The translations under genes and the position numbers were made by a program. The notes below the pieces were generated by a model, which ran no database searches, was not told where the DNA came from, and worked only from the letters and a program-made list of their open reading frames with translations. A stretch of 64,000 nucleotides of DNA from Torymus aiolomorphi (taxonomy: Eukaryota > Arthropoda > Insecta > Hymenoptera > Torymidae): positions 172,473,797 to 172,537,796 of the forward strand of contig CM070874.1 of assembly GCA_036365515.1 (NCBI GenBank), written 5' to 3'. Position 1 is the first letter of the stretch; each line of letters begins with the position of its first letter. Positions 35,170-46,370 of the stretch are shown piece after piece.

Positions 35170-36028
35170 TTAATTATCTAATATTTCTTTCCAAACAATA
35201 TTTGTTACTTCTATTTTATTTTCAGATTTATTTTGTGTATATATATATATATATTGTTTGGATTTTTACATCATGATAGTGCTACGTACAATTATCCATA
35301 GGAAAATAATTGTTCTTTTTTAAATATTCCTACACTATTAAAACTTTGTCCTTGTGATTTATTAATAGTTATAGCAAATGCTAATACCATTGAAAATTGT
35401 TTTCTATATAAAATGAATGGTAACGATGATGATTCACAAGTATTAAGTGTAATGCGTGGTATAAATACTTTATTTGCTTTATTTTCTCCAATAATGATTT
35501 CAGTTTCAATATTATATTTATATAAATTTGTTATTTTTAATCGTGTTCCATTACATAGTCCATCAACGATGCTAAGATTACGAATTAACATAACAATTGC
35601 ATTTTTTTTAAAATTTATTTCATATGGAGGTAAACCTTCTCGTATATTATTTAACATTTCTATCGGAAAATTTAAATGTATATTTTCATCTGTTTGATCT
35701 ACTCCTTTATGTGTTGCATAATCTATACTATAATATGTTACAATTTTATGTTCAATTGAGTTCAATATTATATTATTTAATATATTTACTTGTTCATTAT
35801 GTGAACTTAATAATACATTTTTTGAAAAATGGTAATTTTTATCAATATTTTTATATATTTCATGACAAACATCATTTGTTTTCCATTTATCTGGAATTTT
35901 AAAGTGATCAATTTTTCCTGCTCCAATATCTAATAAAAATGATGCAAAAGCATTATCTTGAGTACGAATGTTTATCTTTAAATGGAAAATTTTAAACAAA
36001 GACCAAAGATAAGAATTTTTTAAAAATC
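35170..36028 (-). pseudogene. Helitron 1 Pif1-like helicase, C-terminal fragment
   Basis: The frame enters at 36028 (WSLFKIFHLKINIRTQ) and runs through DNAFASFLLDIGAGKID, LLSSHNEQVNILNN, THKGVDQTDENIHLNFP, LCNGTRLKITNLY, KVFIPRITL and AITINKSQGQSF to QLFSYG. A TAA then replaces the codon expected in YGQLYVALSR, and the last segment (LYVALS, NIVWKEILDN) needs a frame change around a TA-rich stretch. Motifs I to about III of the helicase and the Rep domain are missing. At 36028 it joins an inverted Helitron 5' segment. The plus-strand ORFs here are shadows. Confidence 0.85.
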
Positions 36029-36029
36029 T

Positions 36030-36995
36030 CGAAAATGTTTACGACTCAGTGCCCCCTCACCCCCTCACGTCCCCTCGCCCCCCTCGCGTCCCCTCACCCC
36101 CCTCGCGTCCATTCGCCCCCATCCTCAGCGCCCCCTCAGCGCTCCCCTCATCCCCCCTCAAAATAACGCAAAAATGTGACTAGTTATACGTTTTTTTAAA
36201 GAAATTGTTAGAGGCTTTAAATATTCCTTATTACATGTCCGATATATCTTCCATTTCTTCTAAAATGTCCCCAATAACAAAAACTTTTTGTCCTTTGATA
36301 ATGTCCATTTCTTCAGAACAATGATAAAATTTTTAATAATATAAATATTCAGTGCTACTGGCTATAGATTTATATCCTTCTTAAAGTTTATCCAAAGGAA
36401 TTATAGAAGTATCCACAAGTTTGATATTATTATAATTTTGCACGTGTAAATATAATACATTATTTTGTTATTCTAAAATGTCCCCGATAACAAAAACTTT
36501 TTGTCTTTTGATAGTGTCCATTTCTTCAGAACAATGAGATACTATTATGAGAGTGGTTATATATGGCTATTGGCGAAGGATACCACTTAAAATAACAATC
36601 CAACGCGTCAATGAACAGTACCTCCAGGGTGACGTGGAAAACTGTTCGTCTCTTCAACCAATCTTTATAGTTAAATCAATTTAAAAAAAAAATAAATATA
36701 CAAATAAATAAATATCAATATTATTACATAGAACTTGTGATACTCGACAATTCTTCTAATTAATTATATTATGATTTATAACTGAAACAATTGAGGGGGG
36801 GGCGATGGGGGGGCGAGCCTCTATCAATTTCTTTCAAAAAAACGTATAACCAGTCACATTTTTACGTTATTTTGGGGGGGGGGGGGGGGGGGCTGAGGAG
36901 GGGCGAGGAGGCGTGAGGGGGGTGAGCGAGCGCGAGGATGGGGCGAGGGGGCGCTGAGTCGTAAACATTTTCTTACAACTATATATATAGGAAGA
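36030..36995. repeat. Inverted repeat of Helitron 5' ends
   Basis: 36030-36245 (TCGAAAATGTTTACGACTCA and on) and 36785-36995 are inverted copies sharing GAAAATGTTTACGACTCAG, C-rich runs, and AAAAATGTGACT(A/G)GTTATACG. Each arm is C-rich on one strand (or G-rich on the other). The 540-bp middle contains a segment (36560-36675) that is an inverted copy of 23635-23750. It looks like two Helitron 5' ends facing away from a shared middle. A G23 run lies at 36871-36893. Confidence 0.7.
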
Positions 36996-37236
36996 TATAT
37001 CTTTTGCATCCTTTGAGGATTCTATTCAGCAACATACCGATACTTTGAGGATTTTTCGGCACTTTGAGGATTTATCCTCAAAGTGCCAAGGTATGAAACG
37101 GTACTTTTGAGGATCTATATTAGTACCTTCCACCCAGAGAGGGGATTATTTCTTTAGTCAAGCGCGCAAGACTCTGGCGAAAGCAACTCTAGATCCTCAA
37201 AGTTACGGGTATGAACCATATATATATATATGTATA
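36996..37236. mobile_element. Iteron block 3 (motif ACTTTGAGGATC)
   Basis: Motif direct at 37011-37020 and 37043-37052, direct/inverted pair at 37062-37083 around TTT, direct at 37104-37114, inverted at 37193-37202. The core ATTATTTCTTTAGTCA is at 37145-37160, again preceded by CCCAGAGAGGG, and AACTCTAG leads into the final inverted motif, as in block 1. It lies between the 5' end of Helitron 1 and a TA run next to the 3' end of Helitron 2. Confidence 0.85.
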
Positions 37237-37389
37237 CTAGCGGGGGTACCCCCCTTCTCGCTCCGCTCGCCAACCCCTCATTAGTAAGTGGACTTTTTAT
37301 TTATCAGTTTTTATTCCAAAATTAAAAAAAATAGTAGAGATTATTATATAGATATTATTAAAAATAAGTAAGGATCATAAGTCTTTATC

Positions 37390-38574
37390 TAAAAAAAATT
37401 TAACATACGAGCATAGGCATAACAGTTTCTAGGAGTGAGGTTATGGACGTTATCGACCCTGAAATCAAAGATTAAGTACAAATAACTTTTTGTACGGTAT
37501 GTGGAAACATTGTATATTGCCTTCGGTAGCAATGAGGACCACGAACGCATGCGAGTTGGGCCTTCGCTTCGCTTGATCCTGAAATTATGGATAAGCACAA
37601 ATAACTTTCTGCACGACATATGAGGAAATTATATATCTCTAGGTAAAGGTAATATTTGGGCTGAACAGTGACAGAGACTCTATATAATATATAGAGATAT
37701 AAAAAGTTTATCTTTTCCACGCCACCCAAGAGATAGAAAGATAGGCGTGTTTTTTTTATAGAGGTTTCCACTTTTTTACTATCTTTGAATTCATTTCCCA
37801 TTAAATATGTCATTTTTTGTTTTCGTAATAAAAAGTTAGTAAAAAGAGGCCTATTCCTCTGTTAAAACTGTATAATTTTCAAGTATTACTTTTATTCTAT
37901 TAAATAAACGTATGTTATATTTTTAAACATTTTTATAGTTATTTAAATAACATAAATTTTAAGCTTGAAAGTCATTCAAAGCTTTTGAACTTCATATTGA
38001 TTTCAGAGGTCGCTCAAAGTATGACGCTAAAAATATTAATTATGAAGGTCGCTGAAAGCAGACGGAAACTTAAATCGAAACCGTTGTTGAATTCTAAAAG
38101 TAGATTGATTTTGAAGGTTAAGCAAAAGATCAGTTTGTAATTCATTGGAAATATATTAATTTTAAAGGTTGTTGAAAGCTAATCAATTTTGGAGGTCTGA
38201 ATACTGACATGTATATGTCAGACCTATTTTGAAAGTCGCTGATAGCAGACCGATTTTGAAGGTTGCTGATATTAGACCGATTTTTGAAAGCTAATTAAGT
38301 TTGGAGGTCGGATAGCAGACCGATTTTGAAGGTCGTTGATAGCAGACCGATTTTGAAGGTCGCTGATAGCAGAGCGATTTTGGAGGTCGCTGATAACTTC
38401 GAAGATCGTTGATGGGAGACCAATTTTAAAGGTCGCTGATAGCAGACCGATTTTAAAAACATTTTTTAATAATGTCGTTGATAGCAGACCAATTAAGACA
38501 TTTTTTAATACAATTTTTTTTTAATTTAAAAGTCAATAAAAGTAGACCAATTTTGAAGGTCGCTGAAAGACCAA
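37390..38574. repeat. Helitron 2 left inverted arm and CAGACC minisatellite
   Basis: This region pairs in inverted orientation with about 47215-48110; shared text includes CCACGCCACCCAAGAG, AACCTCTATA and ACATGTATATGTCAGAC. From about 38180 a minisatellite of GGTCGCTGATAGCAGACCGA with a TTTTGAA spacer repeats imperfectly. The ORFs here are not genes. Confidence 0.8.
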
Positions 38575-38976
38575 TTATCTACTAAAATTTTCAATTAGAT
38601 TTTTTATATAATCTAAATTATATTCTTTCAATGACTCCTTTAAATATTCATTATACTTATTTGTTTCTTTTATATTTTCTTCTATTTTTGTATTTAATTC
38701 GGACAGTCGATTTTCTTCTTCCAATATACACTTCTACATATTTTTTTTTTCTGGATCCCATAATACTGGAAATTCTGTTTTATTTTGGTTTAAATGATTA
38801 TTGTATTCATCTATTAAATTGTTCATGTAATTATTGTCCTCATGGTCATGTTCTAATAACTGTTTATTTAAATCGTCTAAAATTTGAGCTTGTTCAATGG
38901 TGTGAACTTCTATAAATTTTTTTTCTTTTGGATCCCAACGTAGTGGTATTGGTTTTACATCACTTTGGTGTGCCAT
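38575..38976 (-). pseudogene. Helitron 2 small 'WDP' protein, frameshifted
   Basis: The ATG at 38976 gives MAHQSDVKPIPLRWDPKEKK, then IEVHTIEQAQILDDLNKQLL, an acidic helical part, and a second module starting EFPVLWDPEKKK. A frame change near the A-run at about 38745 leads to LEEENRLSELNTKIEEN, EYLKESLKEYNLDY and a stop at 38575. It starts about 85 bp after the helicase stop on the same strand. It is homologous to 24430-24839. The function is unknown. Confidence 0.65.
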
Positions 38977-39061
38977 GTTTTTTAATTTAATATACCTTGA
39001 ATTAATATAAATATTATAAAAAATAATTTGTAATTTTATTACATAATAAATATAAGAATAA

Positions 39062-39208
39062 TTATAATTGTTCGTCAAAAATTTCTTTCCACACAATATT
39101 GATAATTTCCTCTGTATTTTCCGAATCATTTTGAATAAATATATTATTAGGATTCCTACATCTAGATAGTGCAACATATAATTATCCATGTGAAAACAAT
39201 GGCTTTCT
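39062..39208 (-). pseudogene. Helitron 2 helicase, C-terminal end
   Basis: KPLFSHG, then TAA where Gln is expected, then LYVALSRCRNPNNIF, NDSENTEEIINIVWKEIFDE and a stop at 39062. The TAA is at the same codon as in Helitron 1. The LINE interrupts the frame just upstream, at 39209. Confidence 0.8.
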
Positions 39209-39220
39209 AATATAATACCT

Positions 39221-40139
39221 CCCCCTCGAAGGATTGCCACCTTGCCGTGTGCCCGGTTAGTTATCTGACCTGGGCCGGTGGAGGGGCCTTACGGCAAGAG
39301 TGCGAACGATGCGTGCCCGTCCGGAGGTGTGAATGGAGTATGATTGGCGGATCCCCTAAAACGGGCTCTCCACAAGCAGGTGAAAGGGTTCCCCGTAAAA
39401 AGGGCTCTCCCTCGGATGGGTATGCATGCAGCGTGAATGGGACCCCCCTAATAAGGGCTCTCAGTATGAGTGTGGGTTCCCCATAAAAAGGGATCTCCCT
39501 TGGTTCTGAGTATGAAAGTGAAGTATGGCAGGAAGAAAGCGCCGCTCTCCGTAAGGAACGTCCGGCGCTGGACTCCCGGGCCGGGCACGTCTCGGACCCC
39601 AGCCCTCGCACAGAGGAGTGGGGAACGAGAAAGTCTGTACGGCTTGAGCATTAACGAAGAGCAATCCCCTGACGTGGCGAATGCGACAGTGCCCGTCAGG
39701 AAATACTCCACACACCCGCATGCAATAGACACTAGTGACACACCTATACACCACACACACACACAATGCGGGATAGATTATGGTGGCTCTCATTTCCCCG
39801 ATCTGAGTCGTCTGGCAAGGGACATCTCTCCTCTTACTGGAGGTTACAATTTAAAAACAGGGTTGTTCGGCGCTCCCAGGTCGCCAGATAGTATAGGGGC
39901 TCGGGAAGGAGTAACCGCCCAACTCCTTGCTGCCCCACCAGCTGGCGCTTAATCTCTTTCTGGATAGTAGTACCGGTTGGTGACACAATAAGGGCCATGC
40001 TATCCAGAGAGGAGGGCTCTATCGAGGCCACCGGTTTGGGGGGGGGGGGGGACTGCGCCTTCGTCTTCAGATAAGGGTAACCTGAGAGTCAAAGTACTAC
40101 CCGACCACTAACACAAATACATCCGCTCTTAAAAACCAC
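39221..40139 (+). other. LOA 5' UTR with tandem promoter-like repeats
   Basis: GC-rich leader. At about 39350-39520 four imperfect units share a GGTTCCCCGTAAAAAGGGCT-type sequence (GGATCCCCTAAAACGGGCTC, GGTTCCCCGTAAAAAGGGCT, GGACCCCCCTAATAAGGGCT, GGTTCCCCATAAAAAGGGAT), possibly repeated promoter units. A G12 run lies at about 40037-40048. Confidence 0.6.
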
Positions 40140-41333
40140 ATGAAAATGGAAAAAATAGAGGAAGTAGTTTCAAATGCGCCTACAAATCTTGAGCTCCCTA
40201 GCTCCTTCTTAGTGAATTCACAGCAGGACGTGGTTCCTACGAACCGCGACACTGCTAGCACAGGTAAAAGTGAGAACAGCACCATGCAGGACGTGGGCCA
40301 AAAGGTCCGCGATACTGAGGGGACTGTGACCAAGAAAAAGAAAAAGAATAAAGGAAAGAAACCCTGCGGGGCAGAGACAGAGGAGGCCGTTGGTCAAACG
40401 GAAGGAAGATAGTGGATCGCTGATCCCTGCCGCTGGCTCATCGGCTCTCAGTGGATCCGCCCCAAGCGAAAAAAGTCTCTCTTGAAAGGGGCTGATCGGG
40501 ATCGGCGGGTCTGGTGGGTCAGGGGACGGTATCAAGCTGACCCCTGCCAAAAGGAACCGCGACTCGGACAGCTCCACCCCAAGAGAGATCAAGAAAAGAT
40601 CAGCTGAGGCGGGGCGTCCGACCTATAGTGAATCGGTCGCCACTCCCTTAGGATAGCGGTTATTTCGCAATCCTATCCGGAGGACCGCCTTAGCGAAGAG
40701 CAAGGCAAGCTGGGGCTAGCGTCCGTGGAAAACGCCATGGGCGAGGCACCAGAGGACAGCTACTTCCCGTCCTTCTTGAACAACTGGTTCTGGAGGGGAG
40801 CACGTGTGTTCCACCGCAGAACGCAGGAGGACGCGAAGTGGCTGAAGGATAAAGTATGATGCTGTGTACCCTGGGCGGGTGCTAGCTTTAAAGCGGTAGA
40901 GATGGGGGACCTTCCAAAGCTGTCCAGGCTCACAATATATGTCCCTGGCAAGCACGATGCAGGGACGGTCCTGAAAAGGCTGTCCCGGCAGAACGCAGGC
41001 CTGAAGATGGATACCTGGTAGGTCAAGGGCTCCAGGGAGGTCCCCGCAAATAAAAGCGACTTAGGAGTAGAAACAGCGGTGCGCGTCACCATGGAACCAA
41101 CGGAGATCGAGGCGCTAAAACGCATCGACTTCCTACCATACTGTGGTGGCTTCAGAGCGCACTGCCTGGTATTGAAGGATAAAGAAGAAGTAAAGGACGG
41201 GGGTACCACCGACAACATGGAAGTGGACACCTCTGCCTCCGACAAGGAAGAAAGGCAGGACAGGGACGGCGGGCCTTCCGATAACAAAGAAAGGCCCACG
41301 GCCACCAAGGAGGATAAGCTAACGGATCTGTGA
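40140..41333 (+). pseudogene. LOA ORF1 (Gag-like)
   Basis: It starts MKMEKIEEVVSNAPTNLELP, has a Lys-rich segment (TKKKKKNKGKK), then a frameshift near 40400, a stop in the second frame near 40482, another frameshift near 40650, and returns to the first frame with LPKLSRLTIYVPGKHDAGTV and KRIDFLPYCGGFRAHCLVL. It ends at TGA 41331-41333. From memory the C-terminal part resembles DUF4780-type ORF1 domains of R1/LOA elements. It carries at least four lesions. Confidence 0.75.
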
Positions 41334-41337
41334 CAAG

Positions 41338-44300
41338 ATGGGAGCTCCTAAGGTAATCTTCACGCAAATAAACTTGCATCACTGCAAAAGCGCCTTGGCG
41401 GTACTAGCCAGGCGCATGGCAAGGATGCACACATGCATATCGCTCGTCCAAGAGCCTTGGTTATATAAAACAAAGATTACTGGCCTGAGAGGGTGCGGTC
41501 AGCTGATATGCGGGAGGATGGACAACTCTAGAGCCTGCCTATTGGTTAAGGGCCTAAGAGTGGAAGCCATACCCAAGTACTGCTTATGCGACCTAGCGAC
41601 GGCTAAGTTTCGGTACGAAGACAATAAAGTCGGCATGCGGGAAGTGGTTGTCGCATCAGCCTACTTCCCCTACGAATCAAACCTCTGCTCTACGGCGGAG
41701 GTCATAGAACTAATTAAATTCTGTGAGGATAAGGGGTGGGATCTATTGTTGGGGTGCGATGCTAACGCACACCATCTGACGTGGGGCAGCTCGGACACGA
41801 ACAAGAGGGGAGAGAAGCTCCTGCAGTTCCTCTCCACCACCAACCTTGACTTCCTGAACAGCCTACTTTCCAAAATCATAATAGGGAGGAGGTCATTGAC
41901 ATCACTTTGGCTTCGAGAAACATGGGGAATGCGATTACGAACTGGAGGGTCTCGGACGAGATCTCTATGTCGGATCACAACCACATAGTTTTCGAAATCA
42001 AAGGTCGCAGCACAGAATCTAGACACTACAGAAACCCGAGAAAGACAGAGTGGGCCACCTACGTTGAAGAACTAGGGGCAAAGCTCAAGTCGTTCCCGGG
42101 TAGATATAGCAATCAGATGGAACTCGATCACTGCGGTGAGGTTCTAAAGAACATCATCGTTAGTGCTTTCGAAAACAACTGCAGATTACGTACGAAGCCA
42201 GTGCAAAAGGGAGCACCTTGGTGGAATCCCACACTGGAGACGTCGAAGAAAAAGACCAGAAGACTTTATAATAGGTCTAAGAAAACGAACAATTCAGCCG
42301 ATAGAGAAGCTTTTAGGGACGCTCAAAGAAAGTACAAAAAGTAAATCGAAAGAGCCAAAAGCAACGTCTGGAAGAATTTTTGCGAGAACATGACCAGTGT
42401 CTCTGATACAGCAAGATTGCTCAAACTACCAAGACAGCCGAAAACGCAAGGGCCAAATCTAATAAGACTTGGCACGGGGGAATGGGCGGAAGATGAGAGG
42501 TTGGCACTAGACTGCCTCTTGGACACGCACTTTCCGCAGCACGATACAGTCACGATGGAACAGCATGACAAAGGGCCAGCGGTGCAGATTGGGAGCTAGC
42601 GCGACGAAACTGCGCCAAGGACCGAGTAGGATGGGCAGTGAGTACTTTCGACCCCTTCAAGGCACCGGGAACAGATAGCATCTTCCCGGTGCTGCTACAG
42701 AAAGGGCTTGACCTACTCGCCCCCATCTTAGTAAAACTTATTCGAGCTTGCCTAGCGTTTGGGTACATACCCTAATGTTGGCAAGTGGCCAAAGTGGTAT
42801 TCATGCCAAAACCCAGCATCGCACAGCACTCAGAGCCGAAAGACTACAGACCTATCAGTCTGACATCCTTTGTCCTCAAGACAATGAAGAGACTGGTGGA
42901 CAGATACATTAGAGAAGAACCACTAGCAGCTCATCCCCTACATGACTTTCGTGAAAAAGGGGATGAAGAACACAGGATTGGTTTTGGCTAGTCTACTTGA
43001 CGTGGACAGTGACTTTAACCATACCACGAAGAAAAGCATTGTGAAGGGCGTCGAGGACCATCTGGTACCCAACAACTGGTTAGCAGATGGCTTTGGCGCA
43101 TTCTTAGCTGCAGAAGAGTGAAGGCCCACTGGGGCTCGCACTCAGAAGAAAGAAAAGTAGGAAAGGGCTGTCCGCAAGGAGGAGCGCTGTCTCCTACGAT
43201 GTGGTGCTTAGTGATTGATGAACTCATCAGACTACTGAATGAGGCAGGCTTCTTTGCTCAAGCCTATGCGGACGACATCCTTATACTAGTGAAAGCCGAC
43301 GACGAACACGTACTTGCAGGACTAATGCAACATGCGTTAGGCATAATGCAAGCTTAGTGTGAGTCCGTCAGGCTGTCAGTGAACCCAGATAAAGTTAACA
43401 TGATATTGTTCACTACCAGATACAAGGTCAAACCTATCGGGGAAATGCATCTGGGCGGCAAACCCCTGAAACTGGTAAATGAAGCTAGGTATCTGGGAGT
43501 GACGTTAGATTCCAAACTTAATTTGAGAAAACACATAAAGTATATATGCGAGAAAGCTACCAATACCTTCTGGGCCTGCAGGAGAGCTTTTGGTTACACC
43601 TGGGGTGTGTCACCAGACAACGTAAGGTGGATGTATGAAGCTATCATCAGGCTCAGATTAACGTACGGAGCGCTGGTATGGTGGCAGAAATGCTCACTAA
43701 AAACTCACCAGAGCTCTCTAGACAAAGTACAAAGACTGGCAATAGGGGGCATAACGGGCTCTCCGAGCATTACGCCCCTTGCAGCCCTTGAACTAATACT
43801 AGGAATACCACCACTGCAAGCTTTTATCAAAGGCGAAGCAAGCAAGACATGATGGCGCATTAGAGATGTCATTAGGACTGGGGGAGGGCTTGACCAAGAA
43901 CTTGGTCAGGTCCTACCCCCTGATATCGAAACATCGGGGTGTGACAAAATAGGGCGAAGGATTATATTCCGGAAACCCTACAAAGTTCGCATCTCCAACA
44001 GAGAAGAGTGGGCCAATGGTACCCACCCCTACACCCAATCGGGCGTAGTGTGTTTCACAGATGGCTCCAAAAAGGAGAATGGCGTGGGAGCGGGTGCCTG
44101 GGAGCAAGGAAGCTCTGCGGAGCTGGTGTACACACTTGACTCTCACACATCGGTGTTCCAGGTAGAAGTAAGAGCCATAGCGGAGTGTGCTGCAGTGCAA
44201 CTAACTAGGGACAACTGGGGTTGCCCCATCACCATCTGCTCAGACAGCAAAGCTGCACTGATAGCCCTCAGCTGCATCAGCATTTACTCCAAGGAAGTAT

Positions 44301-44888
44301 TACACTGCATAGAGATCCTCACGGCCCTGACCCGCAACAACGCGGTCCCCCTGATTTGGGTGCCGGGGCATATGGGGATCCGTGGCAACGAGAAGGCGCC
44401 TGGCGGGAAGAGACGCTCGCCGGGTCAGAGCGACTCAGTGCTCGGTAGGCGTTCCGCCGAGTGAAATTAAGAAAAGAACCTCACTCTTAATGAGGGAGGA
44501 AATACTCAAGAAATGGCGGGAGTCGCCAGGTTTAAGGCAAGCCAAAAGAATCTTAAGTGACTCCCCACCAGAAAAATGGCTTCAAGACATAAACAGGCTG
44601 AGTAAGCCTAGGCTAAGAAGGGTAGTGGGCTGGCTCATGGGCCACTGGTGGGTCAGATACTACCTCTACAAACGCACAATTTTAAACAAGAGAAACTACA
44701 GATGGTGTGGAGGGCCGGAGAAGTCAACCTTCCATCTCCTCTGCCAGTGCCCGGCCTTTGTGGGTACTAGGCGGGGGATGTGGGGGAAATGCTTCCTTCA
44801 GCCTGAAACTTTAAGAAAACAGAGCCTTCAGTCCATGTGCCAAGTTACAGAGTGGATGGAGAGAAGGCTTCAGTGGAGCGGAAATTAG
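41338..44888 (+). pseudogene. LOA ORF2: endonuclease - RT - RNase H
   Basis: The ATG at 41338 is 4 bp after the ORF1 stop. Endonuclease: FTQINLHHCKSALAV, SLVQEPWL, LGCDANAHHLTWGS, then a short deletion near 41860 that shifts frame, ITLASRNMGN, EISMSDHNHIVF. A TAA at 42342-42344 and frameshifts near 42590, 42980, 43110 and 43850 follow. RT: DYRPISLTSFVLKTMKRL, LLDVDSDFNHT, GCPQGGALSPTMWCLVID, QAYADDILILV. RNase H: CFTDGSKKENGVGAGAW, EVRAIAECAAV, ICSDSKAALIAL, WVPGHMGIRGNE. The C-terminus (44382-44888) has a WC...H..C.C zinc-like motif (STFHLLCQCPAF). It is inactive. Confidence 0.9.
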
Positions 44889-45011
44889 AAAAAGTTAAAG
44901 CCAAGTGGTACAGCACAATGGGCGTTTGCATGAGTGCTGGGCAGCACGTCTCTGAAAAGAGTCGCTTGCCCGCCTCAACACATAGACATAGACATAGACA
45001 ATATAAATACC

Positions 45012-45085
45012 TATAGCATCAAAACTTTGTCCTTGTGATTTATTTATTGTCATACAAAAAGCTAAGATGATAGGAAATTGTTTTC
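45012..45085 (-). pseudogene. Helitron 2 helicase, middle fragment
   Basis: RKQFPIILAFCMTINKSQGQ and onward to GIYI: the helicase segment between the MITE and the LINE. It matches the same region of Helitron 1 (RKQFSMVLAFAITINKSQGQ). Confidence 0.85.
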
Positions 45086-45087
45086 TA

Positions 45088-46368
45088 CACGCAAAAAATT
45101 TCCTGGAGTTACTACTCCAACGCCACGAGTAACTAAAGAAATTCTCGTATCGTATAGTGCACATCACTTTAGAGTAGTGACTAAGCCTTCGGTATACTCA
45201 CTGTACCAATCTGACGCGATAGCTACAGCCGTCGATTAGTGTATCGATTGCTCGAGCAGTGTCAGCACTCTTTCCGAGAGCGTTGAGTGTAACCGTCAAT
45301 TCAGATTCAGATTTTGTTTACTTTTAGCTTTTTATGAAAAAAACATCACTTTGAAAATTGATAAAAGCCATAAAATTGTTAAATCATGCAATCGTATAGC
45401 ATTATGTGATTGAGTATCATTTGAAGCATTCATGCCACATATGTTGCTACAAAATTTTGTATTGGTAGTAAATGTATATTAAAAACTAATTTCATTTGTC
45501 GAATACTTTATAGAATATATTTAGCAATGTGTTCAAACCCTACTTACTTTAAATTTTCTGAATAAATATTATAACTGACTGACATCCAAGTCGAAGAGTT
45601 CCAAACACCCGGAACAAGAATTTATTCTAAACTTGAATCAATACTTTCTTAATAATATACAAGTATATTTCTGTAATATTATATAAATATTTCTATAATA
45701 TTATACTACATTAATACTGTATAAGTACTTTTTATAATAATTCAAATTATTTAATACAGTAAATCAGACATGTAGTGGATAAAACTTATTTACTGTTTTA
45801 AAATACATTGAAAACATTATCTCTTAGTTAAATAGTTACAGATGTACTGAAATACATTAAAATAGCTGTGTAATTTATGTAATTGATATGAACTTTTGAA
45901 AGTAAAAAAAAAATATAATTGGACAAAAATACTTCAAATATTTCATACAAAAGAACCAAATAAAAAATTATAGATTTTCATATCTTATAACTGAATTAAA
46001 TGATTACATGACTTTTAGTGAACATTCGATAGAGGTTAACTTATTCTAAGTTTTATCCGCTACATGCCATTAACAGTCATTTTTAATATTTTCTGCTTAA
46101 CTTTGTTAACTATAGTAATATTTAATAATTAAGTTATTTTATATCTCTATGGCAAAAATACCATAAACATATCAATAGAAAAGTGTAATAAACGAAACGA
46201 ATTGCTCTGGAAATATAGAGTATACTTAGTCTTCTTTTCTCGCATGTAACAGCTCTCGCCGAGATTGGTACACTGAGTGCGACAAATTAGCAGACATACT
46301 GCTGGAGAGTTGTGAGGGCGCTGTTGTAGTAGCTATGGAGTGGTAACTCCAGGAAATTTTTTTCCGTG
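45088..46368. mobile_element. Tc1/mariner-type MITE, 1281 bp, TA target duplication
   Basis: The ends CACGCAAAAAATTTCCTGGA (left) and, inverted, CACGGAAAAAAATTTCCTGG (right) are flanked by TA (45086-45087, 46369-46370). Removing the element and one TA restores the helicase frame exactly (PFIVN followed by RKQF). There is no transposase ORF. Subterminal parts on both sides share further inverted motifs (for example CTCGAGC and GCGACA regions). The interior is AT-rich. Confidence 0.85.
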
Positions 46369-46370
46369 TA

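Larger units (their letters stand above)
23395..36995 (-). mobile_element. Helitron 1, split by gypsy G2
   Basis: Read on the minus strand it starts with TCTTCCTATATATATAG (36995) and ends CTAG (23395-23398) after the hairpin-forming GGGGTACCCC and a CGAGCGGAGCGAG stretch, the standard Helitron ends (5' TC, 3' CTRR), inserted between A and T. It carries a C-terminal Pif1-type helicase fragment (36028-35170) and a small 'WDP' ORF (24839-24430). G2 sits between these two genes with TSD GTAT; without G2 the element is about 3.55 kb. No Rep (HUH) domain is present, so it is nonautonomous. Confidence 0.8.
39221..44999 (+). mobile_element. LOA/I-group LINE
   Basis: A 5.8-kb element with a GC-rich 5' UTR, ORF1, ORF2 (endonuclease, RT, RNase H, C-terminal Cys/His motif) and a 3' tail of ACATAG repeats (44980-44999). 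The target duplication is AATATAATACCT (39209-39220) against AATATAAATACCT (45000-45012). Removing it rejoins the Helitron helicase (QGQSF...GIYI to KPLFSHG). It is nearly full-length but dead, with many frameshifts. The RNase H domain supports the I superfamily; LOA is inferred from the QINLHHCK and DANAHHLTWGS motifs. Confidence 0.9.
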
